Shown: positions 26,841 to 36,590, counted from the stretch's first letter. The stretch is DNA of 64,000 nt from Comamonadaceae bacterium PBBC1 (GCA_002256145.1 NKIP01000014.1:39981-103980), one strand, 5' to 3'. Numbers and translations: made by a program. The notes: generated by a model not told the origin, from the letters alone.

Positions 26841-28055
26841 TCAGCCCTGCAGGGCGCGGACCACTTGCACCGCCGACCCGGCAGCCAATGTGAAGCCCAG
26901 GCCCCCGTGGCCTGTGTTGAGGTAGAGGTTGGCTGGGCCGTTTTTTTGCCGGCCGAGCACGGGCAGACCGGTGGGGGTGGCCGGGCGCATGCCGGTCCAG
27001 GGGTGCAGGTCGGCAAAGCGCGAACAGTCGCCAAACAGGTCCCGGGTGTCGGCCAGCAGGCTGTTGATGCGTTCTGGGGGAATCTGCGTGTTGCGTCCGA
27101 CCAACTCGACCATGCCGGCCACGCGCAGGCGTTCGCCCAAACGCGCAAACACCACTTTGCGGGCGCTGTCCGTTATGCTGACGTGGGGGGCCATGCCGGG
27201 GCCGTCCGTGTCCACCGTGATGCTGTACCCCTTGAGCGGGTAAATCGGCAAATGAATGCCCACTTGGGCGGCCAGGGCAGGGGCGGTGTGGCCCGTGCAC
27301 AGCACAAAGGCATCGGCGTGGATGTCTTGCCCCGAGGCCAATAACACGGCCTGCACTTGTTGGCCATGCACCAACAAGCGTTCAATGCGCTGACCCATGC
27401 ACCATTGCACATCACGGGTCGACAAAATGCGCACCCATTCCTCACACAATTTTTTGCAGTCTGCGGCGCATTCGCTGGGCGTGTAAATGCCGCCCGCAAA
27501 CAGCTCGCGCCGGGGAGCCAAGGCGGGTTCGATGGCGCAGGCTTCGCTGGCCGACACCGCATGTTGGGGCGATCCGCCCAGCTGCTGCTGCAAAGCCAGT
27601 TGTTGGCGTGCCGCTTCAAAGGCAGTTGCTGATCGAAACATCACCAGTTTGCCGCTGCTGGAAAAATCAAAATTCAGTGTTTCTTGCTCGCGCCAGCCGT
27701 CCAGAGCGGCGCGGCTTTGGGCGGCCAGGCGCAGCAGTTGCGCTGTGGTGCTGTGCGACTGCGCGGTGTTGCAGGCCCTGAGAAAGCGCAGCAACCAGGC
27801 CCACTGCGCCGGGTCCCACTGGGGGCGGATCTTGAGGGCGGAGTCTGGGGACAGCATGAGCTTGGGCAGTTGTGCCCAGATGCCGGGGTCTGCCATGGGT
27901 TGCACGTAGTCGTAGCTCAGCTGAGCCCCATTGCCGCTGCTGGCCCCTGAGGCCGCTGCAGCTTGGTCCACCACGGTGACGCGGTGACCTTGTTGCGTGA
28001 GTTCGAAAGCGGTGCTCAGGCCGATGATTCCAGCACCCAGAACGCACACATGCAT
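26841..28055 (-). CDS. dadA: D-amino acid dehydrogenase (DadA-type FAD oxidoreductase)
   Basis: A 404-aa FAD-dependent oxidoreductase of the DAO family. The N-terminal dinucleotide fold is VCVLGAGIIGLSTAFELTQQ with GxGxxG, followed by ASGASSGNGAQLSY, PLKGYSITV and the C-terminal TGHGGLGFTLAAGSA FAD contact. These match DadA small-subunit enzymes that oxidize D-amino acids to keto acids and pass electrons to the respiratory chain. It is divergent from the TAXI-TRAP transporter genes, which might import an amino-acid-like substrate, though that link is only positional. Other DAO-family oxidases (glycine, sarcosine) are less likely given the overall motif set. Confidence 0.85.
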   Translation of the reverse strand: MHVCVLGAGIIGLSTAFELTQQGHRVTVVDQAAAASGASSGNGAQLSYDYVQPMADPGIWAQLPKLMLSPDSALKIRPQWDPAQWAWLLRFLRACNTAQSHSTTAQLLRLAAQSRAALDGWREQETLNFDFSSSGKLVMFRSATAFEAARQQLALQQQLGGSPQHAVSASEACAIEPALAPRRELFAGGIYTPSECAADCKKLCEEWVRILSTRDVQWCMGQRIERLLVHGQQVQAVLLASGQDIHADAFVLCTGHTAPALAAQVGIHLPIYPLKGYSITVDTDGPGMAPHVSITDSARKVVFARLGERLRVAGMVELVGRNTQIPPERINSLLADTRDLFGDCSRFADLHPWTGMRPATPTGLPVLGRQKNGPANLYLNTGHGGLGFTLAAGSAVQVVRALQG

Positions 28056-28225
28056 GAGACACCTTTGACAAAAACAGCCAGTTTAGCGCCTGCCTTATCA
28101 GGGTCATCGATATCAGCGTCAACCCTGATGTGGGCCTGTTTGGACTCCAAATGGGCACAAGTTGTGCTACACCCTAGGCTGTTGGTTTTTAACCTTCTTT
28201 CGTAATTCACACTCCAAGGAATGTC

Positions 28226-29179
28226 ATGAAGCGTCGTCAACTGGTTTTGGTTTTGGGTCTGGCAGCGGCCATCGCTGCGCCTGTGCAAGCACAACAATTT
28301 TTCCGCATCGGCACGGGCGGCACGGCCGGCACCTATTACCCGGTGGGCGGCATGATCGCCAACGCGGTCAGCCAGCCCGGCAAGATCGTGGCCACAGCCC
28401 AGGCCACCAACGGCTCGGTGGCCAACGTCAACGGCGTGGCCGGTGGCGCTTTGGAGTCGGGTTTCTCTCAGTCGGACGTGGCCACCTGGGCCTACACCGG
28501 CACCGGCGTGTACGAAGGCAAGCCCAAGGTCACCGACCTGCGCATGATTGCCAACCTGTATCCCGAGAGCATCCACCTGGTGGTCAAAAAGGGTTCGGGC
28601 ATCAAGTCGGTGGCTGACCTCAAGGGCAAGCGCGTGGCGCTGGACGAGCCAGGTTCTGGCACCTTGGTCAACGCCCGCATTGTGCTGGCCGCTTATGGCG
28701 TGAAGGAAAGCGACATCAAGCCCGAGTACATCAAGCCCAACCAGGCCGGTGACAAGCTCAAAGATGGCGCACTCGATGCCTTCTTCTTTGTGGGCGGTGC
28801 ACCTGCGGGCGCGATTGCCGAATTGGCATCGAGCGGCACCGGCATCGAGTTGGTGCCTTTGGCCGGCCCCCAGGCCGATGCTTTGCGCAAGACTAACCCT
28901 TATCTGGCGGTGGACACCATCGCTGCAGGCACTTACAAAGATGTGCCCGCCGTGCAGACCATGGCCATGGGCGCCCAGTGGGTGACCAGTGCCAAGGCCG
29001 ATACCGAAACCGTGTACCAGATCACCAAGGCCCTGTACGGCAAAGCCGCTCAGGACGCTTTGGCTGCGGGTCACGCCAAAGGCAAGTTCATCACCAAAGA
29101 GAACGCAGTCAAGGGTGTGGGCATTCCTTTCCACCCTGGTGCAGAGAAGTTCTACAAAGAGGCCGGGTTGCTGAAGTGA
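28226..29179 (+). CDS. TAXI-family TRAP transporter solute-binding protein
   Basis: A 317-aa periplasmic binding protein. The signal peptide ends near VQAQ, then the TAXI signature FRIGTGGTAGTYYPVGGMIA begins the mature chain. The further segment GSGTLVNARIVLAAYGV and the hinge region are as expected. It captures a small carboxylate-like or amino-acid-like ligand for the fused TRAP permease 93 bp downstream. The gene is well separated from the divergent dadA (170 bp). The ligand is unknown; TAXI proteins of known specificity bind glutamate or 2-oxoglutarate-like compounds. Confidence 0.9.
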   Translation: MKRRQLVLVLGLAAAIAAPVQAQQFFRIGTGGTAGTYYPVGGMIANAVSQPGKIVATAQATNGSVANVNGVAGGALESGFSQSDVATWAYTGTGVYEGKPKVTDLRMIANLYPESIHLVVKKGSGIKSVADLKGKRVALDEPGSGTLVNARIVLAAYGVKESDIKPEYIKPNQAGDKLKDGALDAFFFVGGAPAGAIAELASSGTGIELVPLAGPQADALRKTNPYLAVDTIAAGTYKDVPAVQTMAMGAQWVTSAKADTETVYQITKALYGKAAQDALAAGHAKGKFITKENAVKGVGIPFHPGAEKFYKEAGLLK

Positions 29180-29272
29180 TGCAGGGCGCATCAACTTTCT
29201 TGTAAGAGCCCACCCCGTGGGCGATGATGTTTGAACAGGGCGCCACGGCGCCCTGTGTTGTGAAGGATAGGT

Positions 29273-31453
29273 ATGACGGAAGCCCGCGAGCGCGACATGC
29301 GCGATTTGCAGGAACTTGAAGAAAAGTTTGATCCCGAGATGCGTTTTCGGCCCACGCTGCCCCCGGCGTCGGTGATCGTGAAATGGCTGCTCATCATCCT
29401 GTCGGTCTTTCATTACTACACAGCGGGCTTTGGTTTGTTGCGCGAAACCACCCACCGGGGTGTGCACCTGGCCTTTGTGTTGGGGCTGATTTTTTTGGTG
29501 TTTGCGGCGTTCAAGTCCGACGCGGATACCACTGTGTCCAGGAGCCGCTTGAGCATTGGCGGCGTCCCGCTGGTGGACTGGCTGCTGGGCCTGGCTTGTG
29601 CTGCCAGTGTCATGTACATCCCCTATGTGTTTGAAGACCTGGCCTTCAGGGTGGGCAACCCGGACACCCTCGATGTGGTCATGGGCTCGATCCTGTTCAT
29701 CACCTTGCTCGAAGCCACCCGCCGCTCCATGGGTTGGCCTTTGCCCTTGATTGCGCTGGGCTTCACGGCCTATGCATTGGCGGGGCCGTATTTTCCGGGT
29801 TTGCTCAAGCACGCGGGCGCGAGCTGGAGTCAGATGATCAACCACCAGTACCTGACCAGCCAGGGCATTTACGGTGTGGCGGTGGGCGTGGTGGCCACCT
29901 ATGTGTTTCATTTTGTGCTGTTTGGTGTGCTGGCCACGCGCATTGGTTTGGGGCAGTTGTTTTTGGACATCGCCTCCACCGTGGCCGGGCGCTACGCCGG
30001 TGGTCCGGCCAAGGTCAGTGTGTTTGGCTCGGCCATGTTCGGCATGCTCAGCGGTTCGTCGGTGGCCAATGCGGTCACGGTGGGCTCGCTGACCATCCCG
30101 GCCATGATCCGGGTAGGTTACCGCCGCGAGTTTGCGGGCGCGGTGGAAGCCGCGTCATCGACCGGCGGGCAGATCACGCCGCCGGTGTTGGGCGCTGCCG
30201 CTTTCTTGATGGTCGAGTTTTTGAATGTGTCGTACCAGACCATTGTGGCAGCGGCCGTTGTACCGGCCTTCATGCACTTTTTTGGCGTGTTCATGCAGGT
30301 GCACTTCGAGGCCAAGCGTTACGGCTTGCGGGGCTTGACCGAAGAAGAAATGCCCAAGCTGCGCGAGTCCTTTCAGCAGCGCTGGCCAACGCTGATTCCA
30401 CTGGTTTTGTTGATCGCCATTTTGGTGTCGGGCCGCACGCCGTATTTGGCCGCATTCACCGGCATCACCTCGTGCATGATCGTGGGCCTGAGCACTTCGG
30501 TGCGCGGCAACCGAGGGGCCAATTGGGTGCTGTTGGTGGCGCTGCATGTGTTGCTGGCGCTGATCGCTTTTGTCGATTGGGGTGGTGAGGGCGAGGCCAT
30601 CAAGCTGGGCTTTTTGGCCCTGGGCATCGCCCTGATTTGGGCGGGACAAAAGTGGATGGGGGTGATCGGCCGCATTGACAACGCCGTGCTGCTCGAAGCG
30701 TTTGAGACCGGTGCCAAATACGCGCTGGCTGTGGGGGCTGCGGCGGCCACCGTGGGCATTGTGATTGGCGTGGTCACGCTCACCGGCGTGGGCTTCAAGA
30801 TCAGTTTCATCATCACCGGTTGGGCGCAAATCATCGCGGCCTTCATGATGGATTGGCTGCCGGCTTTTATGGCCGATGCCAAATCACTGACGCTGCTGGC
30901 GGCCTTGTTCATGACCGGCATTGTTTGCATTTTGATGGGCTGCGGCATCCCGACCACGGCCAACTACATCATCATGGTCACGGTGGCGGCACCCACCTTG
31001 GTGCAGCTGGGTGTGGAGCCTCTGGTGGCGCACTTTTTTGTGTTTTATTACGGGGTGCTGGCCGACATCACACCGCCTGTGGCGCTGGCCGCTTATGCGG
31101 CGGCGGGCATGGCGGGCAGTGACCCGTTCAAGACCGGCAACATGGCCTTCCGCTTGGGGCTGGCCAAAGCCCTGGTGCCCTTTGTGTTTGTGTTTTCGCC
31201 CTCGTTGCTGTTGGTGGCCAAGGGCTTCACCTGGGCTGACTTTGCCATCACCTTCACGGGCTGCGTGTTGGGCATTGTGGCTTTGGCGGCAGCGCTCAGT
31301 GGTTACCTGATGGCCGAGATGAAGCGCTGGGAACGCGCATTGTGCACCGTGGGGGCGCTGTGCCTGATTGCACCGGGCCTGAAAATCAGTTTGCTGGGTA
31401 TGGCGTTGATGATGCCGGTGCTGATCCACCAGTGGGTGCACCGGGACCGTTGA
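29273..31453 (+). CDS. Fused TRAP transporter permease (DctQM type)
   Basis: A 726-aa inner-membrane protein combining the small (DctQ-like) and large (DctM-like) subunits, as is typical for TAXI-TRAP systems. The N-terminal part has about four helices after a cytoplasmic start. The large domain contains FGSAMFGMLSGSSVANAVTV and ASSTGGQITPPVLGAAAFLM, the conserved discontinuous-helix motifs, and MGCGIPTTANYIIMVTVAAP near residue 570. Transport is driven by an ion gradient. It works with the binding protein just upstream. It is convergent with the PhoX gene, 28 bp apart, with no clear terminator between them. Confidence 0.92.
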   Translation: MTEARERDMRDLQELEEKFDPEMRFRPTLPPASVIVKWLLIILSVFHYYTAGFGLLRETTHRGVHLAFVLGLIFLVFAAFKSDADTTVSRSRLSIGGVPLVDWLLGLACAASVMYIPYVFEDLAFRVGNPDTLDVVMGSILFITLLEATRRSMGWPLPLIALGFTAYALAGPYFPGLLKHAGASWSQMINHQYLTSQGIYGVAVGVVATYVFHFVLFGVLATRIGLGQLFLDIASTVAGRYAGGPAKVSVFGSAMFGMLSGSSVANAVTVGSLTIPAMIRVGYRREFAGAVEAASSTGGQITPPVLGAAAFLMVEFLNVSYQTIVAAAVVPAFMHFFGVFMQVHFEAKRYGLRGLTEEEMPKLRESFQQRWPTLIPLVLLIAILVSGRTPYLAAFTGITSCMIVGLSTSVRGNRGANWVLLVALHVLLALIAFVDWGGEGEAIKLGFLALGIALIWAGQKWMGVIGRIDNAVLLEAFETGAKYALAVGAAAATVGIVIGVVTLTGVGFKISFIITGWAQIIAAFMMDWLPAFMADAKSLTLLAALFMTGIVCILMGCGIPTTANYIIMVTVAAPTLVQLGVEPLVAHFFVFYYGVLADITPPVALAAYAAAGMAGSDPFKTGNMAFRLGLAKALVPFVFVFSPSLLLVAKGFTWADFAITFTGCVLGIVALAAALSGYLMAEMKRWERALCTVGALCLIAPGLKISLLGMALMMPVLIHQWVHRDR

Positions 31454-31481
31454 CGCCAGGCCTGATTCTTGGCACGCGGGG

Positions 31482-33395
31482 TCAGGTGCCGATCACGCCG
31501 CCGTCTTTTTTACGGATGGCCACCGTGGACGAGCGTGGCCGCCCGCCCGGGGTGTAGTCGGGCCAGTTGGAGTATTTGGTGGGATCGGCCGGGTCACTGC
31601 GGTCGGTGGGGGTTTCACCCGGGTGTTGGATGCTCACGAACATGCTGGTGCCGTCCGGCGTGATGGCGATGCCCGTCACTTCGCAGTTGGTGGGGCCGGT
31701 TAAAAAGCGGCGGGTTTCGCCGGTGACCGGATCGCAGGCCAGCATCTGGTTGTTGCCCACGCCCGCGAGCTCGCCTTTGTACATTTGGGTGGCATGGGCG
31801 TCGGTTTGAATCCACAGCACACCGCGTTGGTCAAAGGTGATGCCGTCGGGGCAGGCGTAAATGTCGCCCCGGATGTTGCCCTTGGCTTCGGTGCGTTCGT
31901 TGGCGGGGTCGCCCGCCAGCACCAGGTGGTTCCATTCGAACCGGCGGCCGTCAAAATCGCCTTCGTCTTTCCAGCGGATGATCTGTCCCATGACGTTGTT
32001 GGTGCGCGGGTTGGCTGCATCCACGCCCGGTTTGCCAGTTTCGCCGCGTTGGCTGTTGTTGGTCAGGGTGCAATAGACCCAGCCGCTTTCCGGGTCGATG
32101 GTCAGCCATTCGGGGCGGTCCATCTTGGTGCCGCCCAGCAGGTCACTGGCCTGTCGGGCCTTGATGACGACTTCACCCTGGTCTGCAAAGCCGTTGGCCG
32201 TTGTCAGTGGCCCCTGGCCGTGCACCAGAGGCAGCCATTGGCCCCGGCCATCGGCGTCAAAACGGGCCACGTACAAGGTGCCGTGGTCCAGCAGTTCGCG
32301 GTTGGCTTGGGCTTGTGTCAAGCCGTTGCCAGCGGGCGCGATTTTGTCGCGGCTGACAAATTTGTAGATGTATTCAAAGCGGGCGTCTTCGCCCGAATAG
32401 ACCACGGCGCGGCCATCGCGCGTCACCCCCACCCAGGCGCCTTCGTGCGCCGCGCGGCCCAAGGCTGTGCGCTTGATCGGGGTGCTGGTGGGGTCCATGG
32501 GGTCGAGTTCAACCACCCAGCCAAAGCGGTGGTATTCGTTGGGGTTTTGTTTCAGGTCAAAACGGGCATCGTGTTTGTCCCAGGCGTAAAACCCGTCTTT
32601 GCGGGCACCCCAGCGGCTTTGGTCGGATGTGGGCTTGTCGGCCCCACCAAAGTAAAAGGCAAAGTTTTCTTCGCCCGACAGGTAAGTGCCCCATGGCGTT
32701 TTGCTGCTGGCGCAATTGTTCAGGGTGCCCAGTACGGTGCGCCCTTGCGGGTCGGCGGCGGTGCGCATCAGCGCATGGCCAGCGGCAGGGCCGCCCACGC
32801 TGAAAGGCGTGCTCAAGTGCAGGCGGCGGGCGTAGCGCGAGGGGCGCACCATCTGCCACTGCTGGTTTTTCAGCTCGACTTCGATGACCGACAGGCCGTG
32901 CGCATTTTGTGATTTGCGCACTTTCTCGGGGTTCATGGCGTTGAAGCCGCCCACATGCAGCAAGCCGTCGTCGGTGTATTCGTGGTTGATGGCGATCAGT
33001 CCGCGGCGCGAACCGTCCAGCGGGAAATAGGCCAGGCCGTCGTGGTGCATGCCCATTTGCACCGCTTGCTCGTCGGCGGTGTTGGAGCCGTCCAATTTGA
33101 ATGCGGGCATGTTGCCTGGAATACCCACGGCCTCACCCCACGGTGCCAAAGGCGTGGCCACATAACCTTCGGGTACCACCAGTTTGTCACCCATGCCCAC
33201 CGGAATGCCCTTGAAGCCGAGTTTGGGCTGCGCTGCTCCCAAGCTGGCACAACCCGTCAACGGGGCCATCACCGAGGCCAGCGACAAGGTCACGCCACTT
33301 TTGAGAAAGCTGCGTCGGGACTTGGCCAGCACTTCATGAATGCTGGGGTTGGACGAACGGTTGCTGTCTTCCATGGTGCTGAAGTCTTTGGCCAT
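31482..33395 (-). CDS. phoX: PhoX-family alkaline phosphatase-like protein
   Basis: A 637-aa exported protein with a twin-arginine type signal (SRRSFLKSGVTLSLASVMAP) and a lipoprotein-like Cys (TGCASLG). The mature region shows PhoX/DUF839 features: INHEYTDDGLLHVGG, LSGEENFAFYFGG, HEGAWVGVTRDGRAVVYSGEDARFEY in parts, CPDGITFDQRGVLWIQTD and SIQHPGE near the end. PhoX enzymes are calcium/iron-dependent phosphomonoesterases that release phosphate from organic esters. The ATG at 33,395 is chosen because it precedes the Tat signal at a normal distance; the frame is open much further upstream. It is followed upstream by an acyltransferase gene, 7 bp away, in the same direction. No Pho box is evident. 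Confidence 0.85.
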   Translation of the reverse strand: MAKDFSTMEDSNRSSNPSIHEVLAKSRRSFLKSGVTLSLASVMAPLTGCASLGAAQPKLGFKGIPVGMGDKLVVPEGYVATPLAPWGEAVGIPGNMPAFKLDGSNTADEQAVQMGMHHDGLAYFPLDGSRRGLIAINHEYTDDGLLHVGGFNAMNPEKVRKSQNAHGLSVIEVELKNQQWQMVRPSRYARRLHLSTPFSVGGPAAGHALMRTAADPQGRTVLGTLNNCASSKTPWGTYLSGEENFAFYFGGADKPTSDQSRWGARKDGFYAWDKHDARFDLKQNPNEYHRFGWVVELDPMDPTSTPIKRTALGRAAHEGAWVGVTRDGRAVVYSGEDARFEYIYKFVSRDKIAPAGNGLTQAQANRELLDHGTLYVARFDADGRGQWLPLVHGQGPLTTANGFADQGEVVIKARQASDLLGGTKMDRPEWLTIDPESGWVYCTLTNNSQRGETGKPGVDAANPRTNNVMGQIIRWKDEGDFDGRRFEWNHLVLAGDPANERTEAKGNIRGDIYACPDGITFDQRGVLWIQTDAHATQMYKGELAGVGNNQMLACDPVTGETRRFLTGPTNCEVTGIAITPDGTSMFVSIQHPGETPTDRSDPADPTKYSNWPDYTPGGRPRSSTVAIRKKDGGVIGT

Positions 33396-33402
33396 GATGG
33401 GT

Positions 33403-33996
33403 TCACTCCGTGGTTTGAAATTGATCGGCGTTTTTGCCTTTGAAAGGCGCGTAAAAGCTTTTGATGGCGGCCATGTCGGCATCCACATCGCCCGTGGGTG
33501 TAAAAACCGGACCCAGGCCGCTGCGGCGGGTGCTGTAGTCCATGTAGGCCAGCACGATGGGCACTTGCGCTTGCAGGGCAATGTAATAAAAGCCAGTTTT
33601 CCAATAGCGCGTTTTGCTGCGTGTTCCCTCGGGGGGCACGATCAGTTGCACCGGGCCTTGTGCTTGCACCAAGGCTTGTGCAGAGGCCGCGACCAAGTTG
33701 GTCGATTGTTCGCGGTTGACCGCAATGCCGCCCAGCCAGCGCATGAGGGGTCCAAAGGGGAAGCTGAAAATGCTTTTCTTGCCCATCCAGTAAGGGGTCA
33801 AGCGCAGGGCAAAGGCCACCATCAGGGTGTAGGGCAGGTCCCAGTTGCTGGTGTGCGGCGCGGCAATCAGCACGCTTTTGTGGCCGGCAGGTGGCAAGGC
33901 CCCTTCGACACGCCAGCCTTTGAGGCGCAAGAAAGCGATGGAAAACCAGCGCAGCAAGGTGTTGACGACCGGGGTGGTGAAGATGGTGCGGTGCAT
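33403..33996 (-). CDS. 1-acyl-glycerol-3-phosphate acyltransferase-like (PlsC family)
   Basis: A protein of about 197 aa with the PlsC-type signature: HTSNWD (the H-x4-D catalytic dyad in variant form), GGIAVNREQ, and VPPEGTRSKT (the P-E-G-T-R acceptor-binding motif). It is predicted to transfer an acyl chain onto a glycerophosphate or related lipid at the membrane. The frame extends to a GTG at 34,050, but the ATG at 33,996 begins at the first hydrophobic segment; the true start is not certain. It appears to be transcribed with the phoX gene downstream. Confidence 0.8.
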   Translation of the reverse strand: MHRTIFTTPVVNTLLRWFSIAFLRLKGWRVEGALPPAGHKSVLIAAPHTSNWDLPYTLMVAFALRLTPYWMGKKSIFSFPFGPLMRWLGGIAVNREQSTNLVAASAQALVQAQGPVQLIVPPEGTRSKTRYWKTGFYYIALQAQVPIVLAYMDYSTRRSGLGPVFTPTGDVDADMAAIKSFYAPFKGKNADQFQTTE

Positions 33997-34153
33997 GAAA
34001 TGAGAGTATGGCGCAAGCATCAGGATGTCTGCAGATCTGACAAGGTACACAGCCGATTTTGTGCCGAAGGGTGGCAGGTCTCGGCGCTGTGGGTGACACC
34101 TTGTCGTGCCAGGGGTGCCGATAATTCACATTCAAACCACGAGGGAGAATCGC

Positions 34154-35353
34154 ATGGCGGGTGCGTTGAATGGATTGCGTGTGCTGGACTTGACCAGTGT
34201 GTTGATGGGTCCTTATGCCACCCAACTCATGGCCGACATGGGGGCGGACGTGGTCAAGATCGAGTCGCCGGCAGGGGACACGGTGCGCGGCATTGGCCCC
34301 ATGCGCAATCCGGGCATGGGTTCGGGTTTTTTGCACGTCAACCGAAACAAACGCAGCTTGGTGCTGGACCTCAAAAAGCCCGAGGGACTGGCGGCATTTT
34401 TCAAGCTGGTCGAGACGGCCGATGTGGTGGTCTACAACATCCGTCCACAAGCCATGCAGCGCTTGGGCATCGATTACGAGCGGCTCCAAGCCATCAACCC
34501 GCGCATCATTTATGCGGGTCTGTATGGCTACAGCGAGAAGGGGCCTTACGCGGGCAAGCCGGCTTACGACGACTTGATTCAAGGCGCTGCGGCCGTGCCC
34601 AGCCTGATGAGCCGTGCCAGTGGCGGCGAGCCGCGTTATGTGCCCCTGACCTTGGCTGACCGCACGGTGGGCTTGATGGCCTGCAATGCCATTTTGGCGG
34701 CGGTGTTGTCGCGCCACCAAACGGGTCAGGGCCAGGCCGTGGAGGTGCCCATGTTCGAGACCATGGCCCAGTACGTGCTGGGCGAGCACATGGCCGGTGC
34801 CACGTTCGAGCCGCCCATGGGGCCCACGGGTTACCCCCGACTGCTGGTGCAAGAGCGCAGGCCTTATCCGACCACAGATGGGCATTTGTGCGTGTTGATT
34901 TACACCGACCGGCATTGGAAAAAGTTTCTGGGCCTGATGGGCCAGGGGCAGTTGTTTGAACAGGACCCGCGTTTTGCCAGCATTGGTGCGCGGACGCGGC
35001 ACATCAACGAGCTGTACCGCATGGTGGCCGATGCCATGGCCACACAAAGCACCGAGCACTGGATGGCACGCCTGAACGAAGCCGATATTCCGTGCATCCC
35101 CATGCACGATGTAGAAACCTTGCTGCAGGACCCCCATTTGTTGGCGGTGGGCATGCTGCAAGAAGTGGATCACCCCACCGAAGGTCGGGTGCATGAAATC
35201 GGTGTGCCTGTGAGTTTTTCTGGCACACCGGGTTTGCGTGTGCAAAAACCAGCCCCACGTCTGGGCCAGCACAGCGCCGAGGTGCTGCGTGAGGCGGGTC
35301 TGAGCGAAGAAGCGGTGCAAGCGCTGTTGGCGATGGGACCCACCGCTTTATAG
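34154..35353 (+). CDS. Class III CoA-transferase (CaiB/BaiF family)
   Basis: A 399-aa family III CoA-transferase. It opens with LNGLRVLDLTSVLMGPYATQ, keeps the nucleophile aspartate in TLADRTVG (residue about 172), and has GADVVKIE and NRNKRSLVLDL. It transfers CoA between an acyl-CoA donor and a carboxylic acid. AGGGAG precedes the ATG. It sits upstream of a pair of REP-like repeats and opposite a Bug receptor and amidohydrolase. Two more class III CoA-transferases lie at 39,468 and 43,200. The substrate is unknown. Confidence 0.88.
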   Translation: MAGALNGLRVLDLTSVLMGPYATQLMADMGADVVKIESPAGDTVRGIGPMRNPGMGSGFLHVNRNKRSLVLDLKKPEGLAAFFKLVETADVVVYNIRPQAMQRLGIDYERLQAINPRIIYAGLYGYSEKGPYAGKPAYDDLIQGAAAVPSLMSRASGGEPRYVPLTLADRTVGLMACNAILAAVLSRHQTGQGQAVEVPMFETMAQYVLGEHMAGATFEPPMGPTGYPRLLVQERRPYPTTDGHLCVLIYTDRHWKKFLGLMGQGQLFEQDPRFASIGARTRHINELYRMVADAMATQSTEHWMARLNEADIPCIPMHDVETLLQDPHLLAVGMLQEVDHPTEGRVHEIGVPVSFSGTPGLRVQKPAPRLGQHSAEVLREAGLSEEAVQALLAMGPTAL

Positions 35354-35425
35354 GAGCCAGCCCTGCTGGCGATGGGGACGGTGGTGGTCCCTAACGGTCT
35401 ATCGCCAGCAGGGCTGTCTCCCACA
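35351..35425. repeat. 75-bp repeat, copy 1 (paired inverted REP-like hairpins)
   Basis: The unit starts TAGGAGCCAGCCCTGCTGGC and ends in the inverse GCCAGCAGGGCTGTCTCCCA, with a non-palindromic centre. It lies immediately after the CoA-transferase stop and is identical to the copy at 35,475. Confidence 0.85.
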
Positions 35426-35474
35426 GGGGATCGGGTGCGAGTGGATTGCCTGAAGTTGGGATCTGGCGGTTTTG

Positions 35475-35549
35475 TAGGAGCCAGCCCTGCTGGCGATGGG
35501 GACGGTGGTGGTCCCTAACGGTCTATCGCCAGCAGGGCTGTCTCCCACA
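35475..35549. repeat. 75-bp repeat, copy 2 (paired inverted REP-like hairpins)
   Basis: This copy is identical over 75 bp to that at 35,351, 124 bp apart start to start. The arms are inverted REP-like sequences, so each copy can fold into a long hairpin (BIME-like). The perfect identity indicates recent duplication. It could act as a transcription barrier between the convergent CoA-transferase and Bug genes, though no U-tract is present. Confidence 0.85.
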
Positions 35550-35613
35550 AGGGATTGCGTGCTGGCGATTTGTCAGGTGTTTTCTTAAGGCCAGCCAGGC
35601 TGGCCACAGAAAC

Positions 35614-36579
35614 TCACTCGGCTTTGGCGCCTGAGTCTTTCACGGCCTTGGCCCAGCGTGGCATTTCGGTGCGCAGGTGGGCGGCGTACTCGGCGGGAGT
35701 GCCGCCCAAAATCTCAGCGCCTTGTGCGGCCAGGCGTGAGCGCAGGTCGGGGTGGGCCAGGGCCTTGTTGACTTCGGTGTTGAGCTTTTGAACGATGTCA
35801 GCCGGGGTGCCGGTGGGCACCACAATGCCTTGCCAGGCGGCGGCATCAAAGCCGGGCATGCCCGATTCGGCCAGCGTGGGCAGGTCGGGCAACAAGCTCG
35901 AACGTTTGCTGCTGGTCACGGCCAGACCGCGCAGGCGGTTGTCACGCACATAAGGCAAGACCGTGTTGATGGTGTCGATCATGAATTGCGTTTGGCCCGC
36001 AGCCAGATCCACCAGTCCTGGGGCGCTGCCTTTGTAGGGGATGTGCTGGGTCTGCACGCCGGTTTGTGTGGACATCATGGCGCTGGCCAAATGCGTGATG
36101 GTGCCGGTGCCCGAAGAGCTGTAATTCAGCGCACCGGGGCGCGACTTGGCCAAGTCCAGAAATTCCTTGACGCTGCGTGCGGGCAGCTGCGGGTTGACCA
36201 CCAGCACCATGGGCACGCTGGCCGTCAGGGCCACGGGCGCAAAGTCTTTCAGGGTGTCGTAGTTCACCTTGCCGTAAAGCGCCGGGCCAATCACGATGGC
36301 CGATGTGTTGTAGAAAATCGTGTAGCCATCGGGCGTGGCTCTGGCGGCCAGTTCGGCCGCCAGGTTGCCACCCGCGCCGGGTTTGTTGTCGACGATGACT
36401 TGTTGACCCAACTGCTCTGACAGGCGCTGCGCCAAGACACGAGAGACCAGGTCGGTGGGGCCGCCGGGCGGGAAGGCGATGATCATGCGAACCGGGCGCG
36501 TGGGCCAGCTTTGCGCCCACACGCTGGTGGCCATCAAGGCCAGCAAAAGGCCGGTCAAAATACGACGTTGGATGAACAT
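35614..36579 (-). CDS. Bug-family (TctC) tripartite tricarboxylate-type binding protein
   Basis: A 321-aa periplasmic protein with a signal peptide ending near SVWAQ, followed by WPTRPVRMIIAFPPGGPTDLVSR, the Bug hallmark. VIVDNKPGAGGNLAAE and NTSAIVIGPALYGKVNYD are the ligand-loop regions. The ATG at 36,579 puts the signal sequence at the N-terminus; the frame is open further upstream. No TctA/TctB permease is encoded nearby, a common situation for Bug proteins. It is 11 bp downstream of the amidohydrolase and probably in the same transcript. It likely binds an organic acid or amide produced or consumed by that pathway. Confidence 0.88.
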   Translation of the reverse strand: MFIQRRILTGLLLALMATSVWAQSWPTRPVRMIIAFPPGGPTDLVSRVLAQRLSEQLGQQVIVDNKPGAGGNLAAELAARATPDGYTIFYNTSAIVIGPALYGKVNYDTLKDFAPVALTASVPMVLVVNPQLPARSVKEFLDLAKSRPGALNYSSSGTGTITHLASAMMSTQTGVQTQHIPYKGSAPGLVDLAAGQTQFMIDTINTVLPYVRDNRLRGLAVTSSKRSSLLPDLPTLAESGMPGFDAAAWQGIVVPTGTPADIVQKLNTEVNKALAHPDLRSRLAAQGAEILGGTPAEYAAHLRTEMPRWAKAVKDSGAKAE

Positions 36580-36590
36580 GAACACACTCC

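Noticed and set aside
28016..29911. A 631-residue open frame on the - strand
   Set aside because: It runs antisense to the TAXI binding protein and the TRAP permease, which have strong family motifs; the frame is a GC-skew artefact.
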